From Posidonia oceanica (taxonomy: Eukaryota; Streptophyta; Magnoliopsida; Alismatales; Posidoniaceae), in assembly GCA_037176725.1 (NCBI GenBank), contig JAZBRS010000026.1, positions 100,113,501 through 100,177,500 of the forward strand: a stretch of DNA of 64,000 nucleotides. The letters are read 5' to 3'. The notes under the pieces were generated by a model, which worked only from the letters and a program-made list of their open reading frames with translations, was not told where the DNA came from and searched no databases. This document shows positions 54,822 through 64,000 of this stretch, piece by piece (within the stretch, counting starts at the first letter, position 1; every line of letters starts with the position of its first letter). Both the position numbers and the translations under genes were made by a program.

Positions 54822-57256
54822 ATGGCCCAGTACGTCAGTGAGCCTCTCTTTACTCCTGTCACGGAGGGTGTTTCCATTCTGCCCCCTTCGGTTGCTCCTT
54901 CTGTCCCTTTCGTTCCCCCTCCGACGCCAGGGTTTCCTCCCCTGACGCCTCTAGGATCTCAGTATGTTCCGGGACAGTGGCAAGCATCTCTCCCTCCGGA
55001 TCCGGTCGCCGAGTCTATCTTGATGACCGTTACTCATGCTTCGGAGATGCCATTGCCCCCTCCGTCCCAGGGATACGTCGCCTTTGACATCCCTCCTACC
55101 GCTGCTGCGACTTTTTCTGTAGAACCTGTTCCTCCCGGACAGTCTGTGTCCGTGCCATTTGCTTCTCAACCTTCGCCAGCACTGCACTTCAGCGTTCCCG
55201 CTGGTGGGACGCCTGAGGCGTAGTACCAGCACCTGATGGAGCTTGCCTAGAGACTGCAGGGCATGGCTCTATCGGTTCGTCCTCCCTATGCTCCTGTCGT
55301 TCCTGAGGTTCCTTTGAGGCCAGCTCCTGCAATTCATGCATCTACCTCTACACCCCCGCCTCGACCATCGTCTCAACTGCTCACGGTTCCGACGATGGGG
55401 GCCCGTTTACCGCCTCCTTCTGCACAACACTTAGCACAGCATGCTCCTCTTCCCCCTTGTGGTCAGTCCTTTGGACCGGCTGGAGCCCAGTACCTCACTG
55501 GCTCGCTGTCTGGTACCCCAACTTCAGGTTCGAGATAGACCCTCTGACGAGGAGTCTATTGAGATCGTCATCAAAGGGGCGCAGCCATCTCTTGGAGCTC
55601 TGCTTAGCATCCAACCAGTCACTACTTTTGCAGCACTCATCAGAGTTGGAGCGCGCGTAGAGAGTTCTCTGCGGAGTGGCAACTTCCCAGCTCTCTCTGC
55701 GTTCGCTAAGCAGGCCGCGATCAGTAGTAACAGTGCCAACAGCAGCACCTCTAACAACAACAACAGCGGCAGTAGCAACAACCGCCCGAAGAGGAAAGAC
55801 TCGCCGAAAACCGCTGTTGCATTCGTCGACTCTCCTGCTGTGCCTGTTCACTTGCCGTCCCGGCCCGCCCCAGCTTAGATGGTGTATGCTCCTGCACCTA
55901 GGAATCCACCCACACCACAAATCACAACCACCGCTAGACCGGTCTACCATGCCGCACCGGTTCAGCAAGGCTCATACCAGAGGCAAAGAAGGCCACCCAT
56001 TGAGAAGCGGAAATTCGCCCCACTGGTGGAACCGCTCACGGCCATCTTGCCTAAGGTTGCATCTCTCCTGAAGTTCCCGGAGGTTCGCCCGCCCCCAAAT
56101 CCTTTGCCTCTTTGGTTTAAGGCGAACCTCTTTTGCAATTTCCATCGAAGTGTCGGGCACTCGAAGGACAACTGCTACTCCCTGCGGAACGCAATTCAGG
56201 ACCTAATCGAATCGGGAACGATTGTGATTGACACGCACGAGGCATCCACTCAAGCACACACTCATGCATCTGCACATTCAGTTGTTCCCCCTCATTCTGG
56301 CATCATCCACCAACCCCTACTGGAGCACACTTATTTGGCAGGGACTGGAACCTTAGGCATTCACTCTGTCTTCCCTTCTGGGCCTACTACCTCTGTGGTA
56401 GACCCTTCTGATCTTATTTCTGAGCCTTTCCCTGTAAATCTCTATCTCGCGGCAGTTGCCGGCTCCGAGTCGGGAGTTCACATGATCCGACCGCATGCCA
56501 GGCCGGAGCGCCCCTTCGCGCCCCCCGCTGTGCTTCCTCAGGCTCAATCCCCTGTACACCTCCTAGCTAGGGCCCAGCCTAGATCCCCCGTCCACCTCTT
56601 AGGATGACCTCAGCTAGGACCCCCTGTACACCTTCTAGGCAGACCTCAACCTGCCCCAGCCTTCCCACCCCAACAACCATACCCTCTAGGTAGACATCAA
56701 CACCTAGTAGGTCCCCCTGTAACCCCTCCTGTGCTCGCAGCACGTGCTCCTGTGGTTATTGACTTAACCTTGGACACCCATCGCGTCCCTTACAGCTACG
56801 CCACAGAAATGTGTGTGGAAGTAATGCGATCGGGGAGGATCTACAGGCCCCCAGCACCGGTAATTAGGCCAAATCACCCTAAACCTGCTATGCCCCCACC
56901 CTCTAGCCAGCCCATAGCAGATCCGGCCTCTAAGCTACCTGTAGCGAGCCAAATCCCTGCCCAACCTATAGTAATCCAATCCCCCGTGACCACCCCTCTA
57001 GAGCTTGCCAAAACTACCCCTCCTGTTGCCAAGAAAAACCTACCCAAGGCAGACATAACCTCCCAACTCAAAAAGGTTAAAGCCGACATATCCATCTGGG
57101 ACCTGATCCACACCTCTGCTGAACACCGCGAAGCTTTTCTTCGCGTGTTCCAAGCCGCCCATGTGTCCCAATCTATTGATCCTTCGGCCTTGGAGAGCAT
57201 GGTAGGGATGATTGCGGAGCCCCAAGTCATCTCTTTTACAAGCAATGAGTTGCCTC
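54822..57256 (+). pseudogene. gag: gag and start of protease segment, element F (internal deletion)
   Basis: The start at 54822 has the context AGCAATGG, as in D. The Pro/Ser-rich part follows, with TAG at 55221 (also present in D) and TAG at 55248 (CAG in D). At about 55517 about 700 bp are missing relative to D (D 16287-16990), which removes the capsid core with its FKIPDFEKYNG and LKWF motifs and shifts the frame from 0 to 1. The frame then reads through the Asn/Ser-rich linker, the zinc-knuckle-like LFCNFHRSVGH motif (about 56125-56165) and the Pro-rich segment. Stops are TAG 55876 and TGA 56605. It stops at 57256, before the protease core, where G inserted. Confidence 0.88.
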
Positions 57257-60200
57257 TGTTGACACCCCATCTTGGCAGGCTTGGACCACTTGGAGCCCTC
57301 CTAGTGATTGCTGGACTCAAACCCAAACCAAACCAAACCCTAACCCTCCTCTTTACCCCTCAAAACCAAGCAAACTTGACCTAAGCCTTTACCCCTCTTC
57401 CCAAGCTCAAAACCTAACCAAAATCCATAGGAAAACCCACCAACACCCACTTAGCAAACCTACCCAAGAACTTAGAAAATCTCAAACTCAGACCATTCCC
57501 AAAAACCCTAGAAAACCTAGGCAGAACTCCCATTTTACTACACCTTGAAACCCCTCCAAAACCTTCTTAGAATCAAACCAAAACTTCAAAACCAACACCT
57601 CAAACCCTAGACTACCCACTCACCAATTTCCATCCCATTCCAAGACCTCTAAGCCTCTCATTTTCCCAAATTATCCTTTTCTCTCTCCGGAATTATCACT
57701 TTTTCTCTCCTCTCTCTCTCCTAATTATCATCTCTCTTTTCATCCCCTTCTTACCCTTTCTCTGGTCTGGCTGCAGGCCCCCTCTGTGCTTCTGTCCTTC
57801 CTCTATCTTATCCCTATTTTTACTTTATTTTTAGCATTTTTTCTGAATTTTAGAAATCATTTCCCTCCAACCTATCTCTTTTCCTTTTATCTCCCTCTTT
57901 TTTCCATTTCTTTCCTCCTTCTTTTTTTTGCAAAAATCCATAAAAACCCCTAAAAATCTGTAAAACCCCAAAACATGAAAGAAACAAATCAGAACCCTAA
58001 GAAAAACAATTAAAAAACATTAAACAAGCAATTAAAAACCTAAACTTAACTAAATCAAGCTAAAAGGAAAACCAAGCATGTGAGCTAAAAAATGCAAAAC
58101 AAATCAAAAGAAAACACTGAAAAATCAAGGAAAAAACTAAAATGAAATCAAAACCCACCCAAAAGTAAAAACCTCATCAGAAGAATTAAAAAACAAACAT
58201 TAAAAAGAAGAATCAAAAAACAAACATTAAAACAAGTAATTAAAGAAGCAAAAGACTTAACCTAACAAACCTAAGAAAAAACAAGTTAAAACTTAATTAA
58301 AAGGAAAAGAAAAAAAAACACACATTTAAAAGACTTAAAAACACCCCATCAAACCAGAAAAATCTAACTAAAAACTTCAAGAAAAATTAACAAATGAAAA
58401 TCAAAACATAATTTGAAAGACTTAAGAAAAGAAAACCCTAGAAGACTAAGACTTAAAACCTAAAACCAATCCTGATTAATACGAAAATAAATCCTAAAAA
58501 AATCCTAATCAATGTCCTAAGTATCTAACAAGGGAAACACAATTTTTAAAATAATTTAAAAAGGGTTTAACAAACATTTAATCAAGTGAAAACTAATTAA
58601 AAACAAAACCAAAACCTTAAAACCCTAATCAAGCCCAAAACACATTAATCAACCCAAAATGGTCATTAAAAAATCTAATTAAAATCCTAACTCACAACAC
58701 AACCTTTCTAATATTTTTATTTATTTTTAGTTTATTTTTACTTATTTTATTTCCTCACTTTTCCCTCTCTTTCTTCCTTCTTTCCCATTTTTCTTTCCTT
58801 TTCTTCCTTATTGGGCCCGTTGGCCCGTTTCTCCCTTCCTCCTTTATTTCTTTTCTTTTTTCTTTTTCGGCCCACAGTCCGGCCTTCTCCTCCTTCTTCT
58901 TCCTTCTCCCTTCTATGTTTTCCACCCTTTTTTTCTCCCGCGAGCAGCTGCAACAGAGCTCCCTCCACCATTTAAATTTCGAAACCTCCATCTTATCATC
59001 CACAGCAGCTCGCCGCTCTCTCCCGTCTCAGCACCAATTCCGGGAGGCAATCAATGCCTGTCGTCTCGTCGGCATCAGTCTCCTCTACTGCAGTGGCCGC
59101 TGGTTGAATTCAAAAATTCCCAGCGCGCCAGCAGCCAGCCTCCTCCTGATAAAAGCCAGCCCTTCAATCCTCCTTGATCGCCTTTTTTACCGCTCGAGAG
59201 AGAGAGCTGAAATCCAGAGAGAATTCCCCAGCAAACTTCCCACTCCTTCACCCTCTGAATTCAGTAGAACTTCCCCTTCTTTTCTCCCCTGAAACCAGCC
59301 CGTTCCAGCCTCGAATTCCCTTCCATTTTGATCCCCCAAGTTCACCCAGAAACCCAGCAATCCCCTCCCACCATTTCCCGGCCATTCCACCTCTCAGAAC
59401 CACCCCAGTTCACCTGAATCTACCGCAGAGGCTAACTGCAAGCCAACTCCAACCCATTTTGGAATTCCCACCACCACAGACCGTCCTATCTTCCCAAATC
59501 TTCCTAAGTTACTCGCCTGACCTCCACCTTTCAGGAACACCTAGCCTTCAGCCTTCTCCCCCATCACGGACCGAAATCTTCACCACAAACACTTACCCCT
59601 CCTTCAGACCAGAAACGAACCCAGCTCTCAAACTCCCACCACACTCTCCAGAAACCTAACCTGATCATCCGAATCGACTCTCCAGACCTCCAGCTACCTC
59701 CCGGAGGGCTCCACTCCACCGGACGAGCAGCAACAGCCTCCCTCCATCTCCGGTTCCTTTCTGAGAACCCAAAAGCGTCGGATCTTCTGTCGAGCTGCAG
59801 AACCTCCGTCTGATCGACCGAGAAGCACCAGAAGCACCCCCTGAGAAGATCCAGACCTTCGCGGGCAGCTGGCGATCGTCGCAGCGACCGGACAGACGCC
59901 GTCGACCAGCTCCGGCACTGCTGAGGTCGGGAGGACGCACCAGACACGCGAAAAGGTAATTCTTCACCTCCTCCGCTCTCTCTCCTCCCTCTGCTGCTTT
60001 CCCGCCGTCCAGAAGCAAGGCTCCGGTCCTCCTGCTCCGTCCTCGACTCGCCGGTCAGTCCTTCTTCTCCGGCGCCGGCCTCCTGTCTCCCGGACGTTCC
60101 AGTCAGTGGAACGGTCCCCCGACGATCTCCAGAGCTCCGTGCAGTCGCCGGTGATGATCTCCCCCCTCTCGCACCTCCGCAGCCCTCCTGTGCCGGTGGT

Positions 60201-62874
60201 GGTGGGCGCCGGTGGTTCACTGCTACAGTGCCGGCCACCGCCGGCAGTTTACTGTGCTTTTATTTTGTCAGTTATATGGTTTCTGTGTGAATATTACATT
60301 TCTGCCTTAAGTTATCTCATTTTTGCGTTTTAGTCCACTGTTCATTTAATCAGCTTAGTTTTTAATTAAATATCATGCTAAATTGTTGCTTTTATTTCTA
60401 CTTTTCTGTATTTACATTCAGGTCCTGTTACTGTGCTGTGTAGTTGTTTTTTTTATGTTTTAATCCCTCTGTTTTCAATTTTTGCACTTAGGTCCTATTT
60501 TAAATCAGATCATTTAAATGCATTGATTTTGCCATACTGCATTGCATTCTGGCCCCTTGCATGTTTCTGTTTTTACATTTAGGTCCATGCACTGTAGTGA
60601 CTTAGGCTTCATTTTTAATTTTTGCATACTGCATTGCATATTTTACCTCCTGTTTTTTTATTTTTGCATATAGGTCCATTTTAAATGGACAGTAACCATC
60701 CTGCATGCATTTTTGCTTATTGCATTGCATTTTGGCCCCTGTTTTTTCCAAAAATTGCACATCAGTCCTGTCTTTTGATTTCAGAGCATGTTTTACATAT
60801 AAAATTGCATATTTGACCCCTGCATGATTCAAAAATCACACATAGGTCCTTGCATCCTTTAAAAACCATGTAAAAAGACTGTTTTGCCCCTAAAGTTGCA
60901 TCTTAGCTCCTATGCTTACAAAATTGCATGTAGACCCTCCACTTGCATTCCCAGACTCCCCAGAATCCTGTTTTCTGGAAAATTTGCACTTTAGACCCCA
61001 GTTTTTTTCCAAAATTGCACTCTGACTTCTTTTGTTTTCAAAACCTCTTCTAAAGCGTGCCCTCTTTTCAAAATAGCTTTCTGAGCCCAGTCTTTTGCAA
61101 AATAAAGCCCTGCCCTCTCCTGTTTTCAAAACCTTCTTCTGTGGACCCCATCCTTTGTGAAAACTAGCATTTAGTCCCTTTTCTTTTTCAAAAATGCTTT
61201 TCAACTCCTGTCTTTTCCAAGTTTTTCCCTTTGTCTTTTCTTGCTTATGCATGCATTCTGCATTCATTTAGTCTTGCATTTTAGCACCCTTTTGCACACA
61301 CTAAGCACCTTTAGCTCCCCTTCACTTGGGAGGACCTCTTGCACACCCGTAGGACCTCCTGAACACCTAGATCTGTTCTTCTCCCCTGTTCTGGCCTTTC
61401 TGCTTTGAAGCTGCGATATCTTCCGATCCGGCCGTTGGATCTTCTCAAGCAAGCTGCCCAAGCGACCGCAGCGAAGCGCCCTTCAGCATGGACTAGACAG
61501 ATCTTAGATCGGGCTCCCGGATTTCCAGGTATGTCCTCCTGAACCCCTGCATTGCATTCATTTGCATGCCATTTGCATAGTTTTCCTCGCTTTCGATTTC
61601 TGTCTCTTTGAGCATGTAGAATAGGACCTCCCTTTTTGCTTAGCAACTTAGATCCCCGTTTCGTGTTTCCCCATGTGTTTTGTGTTGAGTTTTCTCTGGG
61701 TTTACCACTTAATGTGACTTTCTTCCCCCTTTTCCACGATCCGATCGCATCACGAGCTTTGGGCAGCGTGTGAGACACACCGCGGAACGGTTTAGTGGGA
61801 AACGGTCACAAAGGAGTGGTAATCCCTCCATTTGCTCACTCTCCCCTTTGTAGGTCTTCACACCTACTCTGTGTGGCCCCGGACAGCGCCTGTTCTCACA
61901 CATGCGTTGTTCTACTTCTCCTTTTACTACTTCTAATCTTTTCCTTGTATTCGCATTCGCACGGCTTTTCCGAGGTTTTATCTCGCTGCTTTTGGCACCG
62001 TTTTGCGTGTCCGCTCTCGTTTTGTCACCGTTTTGCATGCCTGCTTTGTCTTTCACGCCGTTTTGCGCGCTCACCTTGTTTTTGGCACAGTTTTGCGTGC
62101 CCGACATCGTCTTTTACACCGATTTGCGTGTCGCCTTGCTTTCTCGCTCGTTTTGCGTGCCGATCTTGTCTTTTTGCACCGTTTTGCGCGCTTTCTTGTT
62201 TTTCGCCTCGTTTTGTGTGTTTTACGCCATTTCCTTTTGCATGTCGATCGCATTGCATGGTTTTGCCGTTGTTTTGCTTTTTCGCTTGCATTTGCATATA
62301 TGGCTGTGATGCTTACTGCCTGGAGTTCTCACGAGCCAGGTTTCGCCCGGTTCGGAACACAGACAGCGTAGCTGAGCACTTAGACAGCACGTTTGCTTCC
62401 TTGCTCTGCATCCTCCCACTTAGAGCACACCTTGAGCATTCATTTAGGCATTCATAGGCACATAGGCATTCAAATCTGCATTTTCCCGCGTATGCGAGCG
62501 TAAGCCTAGAAAGACCGATTCTCGGGCGTGTCGGGGGTGCCTAACACCTTCCCCGCACGTAACAGGAGTCCTTGCCCTGTCTTTTGGCCCGCAATGACCA
62601 TACTGCCCTTATCCTAGGCTAGAGTCATCTCTTTTGCATGTATTTGCACTTGTTTTCCCTTGCATTGCTTTGCTTTGCATTTCTTGCTTGGTTTTGCGTG
62701 TTAATTCACGCATTTCCCCCGGTTTTCCCTGTCTCCCGTTAATGGACATGGTGGCGACTCTGATTTGTCTTATCTTTCTCTTTTCTCCTCGATTTTAAGT
62801 GTTTTCGAGTTGAGCCTCTTCCTTGGATCCAATCGCCGCTAATAGCGAGCCTGATTCCGATCGGGATTGCTACA
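57257..62874 (+). repeat. 5' LTR of element G
   Basis: 5,618 bp, TGTTGACACC to GATTGCTACA. Zones: A-rich U3 to about 58730, pyrimidine zone with TGGGCC motifs at 58740-58880, GC-rich zone to 59955, donor-like site at 59956, T-rich repeats at 60270-61260, donor GGTATGT at 61529, acceptor at 61853, short 30-bp array at 61994-62225 and the U5 block at 62509-62628. It shares with F the lack of the roughly 45-bp segment before the LTR end. Confidence 0.92.
61994..62225 (+). repeat. 30-bp tandem array, about 8 copies (LTR of G)
   Basis: Diverged units GGCACCGTTTTGCGTG with variable spacers. It is similar in size to D's arrays. Confidence 0.8.
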
Positions 62875-64000
62875 GTGGTCACTCCGCTGGGGATGCCAGA
62901 CTCCGGCTTTCGCCTACGCTTTCCGCTCGCCTGTTTTGCAGCTTTGTCTGCCTTGTGTGCCTTCTTTGCCTGTTTTGCTCGCTTTTCTGTGCAAACTCCT
63001 AGCAAGTCGCTTCGTGGCTACTTTGCTTTGGTTTTGCACCTCTTTCGCCTCGGTTTGCGCTCCCTTTTGCTTGGCTTTGCTTCTCTGCTTGTTTATTTTC
63101 TTATTGTCTTGCTTATGCTCTTACTTCCTTTACAGCTTACTTGTCTTTATTTTCCTTGCCTTACTTGCTTTTAATTGCTTTATTTCTCGCACATTGCATG
63201 TCTACATACTTGTTTGGCTACGATGCATGCTTTTTGAATGTTGAATGCTTCTTTTACACCTTTGCTATGTCACTACGCACGCACATGTCTTGCATACATG
63301 CCTTTTGACCTGATGAATGTTTTCTTTTTTTCACCATCATGCTCACAAACACTCGCACATGCCATGCACTTGCCTTTTGTTGTGTTGTATGATCGTCTGC
63401 CTGCCATGCTTGACTGATTTTCTTCCCTTTCGCACATGCCATGCCTAGGAAAGTAGAGACTTGTCTACTCTCCCCATGGTTAACTAAAAACCGCAAGTAA
63501 AAAGAACTTCTAGGAGCAACTAGAGACTCTGAACAATCCTTCACCCCCCTTGGGTTAATAAAATATGCAAGATAAAAGACTTTAATCATTTGCATAAGCA
63601 TCATATAGGGCATGCATTCTTCTCATCTGAGTCCACCTACTAGTCTGCAAAGGACGGTCCCGGCTTCTTGTTCCACCGCTTTGGGCGTGGCACAAGTCAG
63701 TCGGTCTGCCCCCCTCGTCCGGGGGTCGTGTCGGTGTTAGTAGAGGGTACCACCCACGCTTTGGCGGGGTAGAGGCCACCAACGCACCACCCTGTCATTA
63801 CCTGAGCTTTGGGCCGGGAGTTAGACAGGGAACCTACTTTTCTGACCTGAGTCGGTGACCCGTACACCCAGGGATACCCGAAGTAGATTACCTTGCTAGG
63901 AAACACTAGTTAGGTAAGGGGGGCATGCTAGAAAGCATACATATCATTCATGCCATTTAACTAACTCATTTGCATTCATCTTTTTGGTTTCTAACCCTAA
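62875..64000 (+). other. leader of element G (partial)
   Basis: Matches the leaders of D and F throughout, including the block at 63480-63910. The gag start would lie about 0.2-0.3 kb beyond the window end. No gene is recognised. Confidence 0.8.
62876..62893 (+). other. primer-binding site of element G
   Basis: TGGTCACTCCGCTGGGGA, two changes from the F version, one base after the LTR end. Confidence 0.82.

Larger units (their letters stand above)
47268..57256 (+). mobile_element. element F: 5' part of an Ogre-like retrotransposon
   Basis: F has a 5' LTR (47268-53494), PBS, leader, gag and the start of the protease segment. It is cut at 57256 by element G. It inserted into the tail of C next to ATAAG (47263-47267). 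Its gag lacks the capsid core. Its reading frame in the second half of gag is better preserved than D's. The rest of F lies beyond the window. Confidence 0.92.
57257..64000 (+). mobile_element. element G: 5' LTR and leader of an Ogre-like retrotransposon (partial)
   Basis: G inserted in F's protease segment next to GCCTC (57252-57256). The LTR is followed by a PBS-like sequence and the usual leader, which reaches the window end before gag. It is the youngest insertion on this side of the nest by position. Confidence 0.9.

Noticed and set aside
56731..57384. A protein of 217 codons ending at 57384
   Set aside because: The last part is the LTR of G read through; the element F protein is broken at 57256.

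Overview
The window looks like pure plant repetitive DNA: a nest of very large Ty3/gypsy LTR retrotransposons of the Tat/Ogre type, with no host gene that I can recognise. The evidence is the order gag - aspartic protease - reverse transcriptase/RNase H - second (archaeal-type) RNase H - integrase on one strand, LTRs of about 5.6-6.2 kb (3.2 kb in one subfamily) that begin TGTTGACACC or TGTAGACACC and end ATTACTACA, a primer-binding site TGGCGACTCTGCTGGGGA (tRNA-Arg type, as remembered for Ogre elements), and a polypurine tract AGGGAGGGGCA. The host is a flowering plant; I cannot name the species.

Layout. Seven elements or fragments are stacked. A (oldest, minus, 38341-39762) is a pol fragment. 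B (minus) has its 5' LTR inserted in A's integrase; that LTR is split into 38340-36380 and 2675-1428, and its leader and gag start occupy 1427-1. D (plus, 2676-36374) is a complete element inserted in the B LTR with target duplication ACATG on both sides. E (8802-14766) is a solo LTR inside D's leader with target duplication CTATG. C (minus) contributes a 3' LTR (39763-45624), inserted in A's RT gene, and part of its tail (45625-47267). F (plus) starts at 47268 inside C's tail: 5' LTR to 53494, leader, gag, then broken at 57256. G (plus) starts at 57257 inside F: 5' LTR to 62874 and leader to the window end. The insertion trees are A<-B<-D<-E and A<-C<-F<-G.

Element D is 33,699 bp as found and about 27.7 kb without E. 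Its genes are decayed by in-frame stops (mostly CAG to TAG) and two frameshifts, but the domains are all readable. It carries an extra gene downstream of integrase (25902-27103) that resembles a plant retroelement-associated domain I remember as DUF7745. Its tail (27500-29990) is a set of tandem arrays of short hairpin-forming units.

The most unusual features are: seven 58-bp modules in the B LTR, each two 29-nt hairpins with constant 9-nt arms and a different centre each time; splice-site-like signals conserved in every long LTR, suggesting a multi-exon spliced leader; 30-bp tandem arrays in the LTRs that differ in copy number between copies and are open in several reading frames; a second PBS-like sequence inside U5 of all seven LTRs; and an inverted copy of the LTR terminus just before the polypurine tract. 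None of the long open frames inside the LTR arrays look like real genes.
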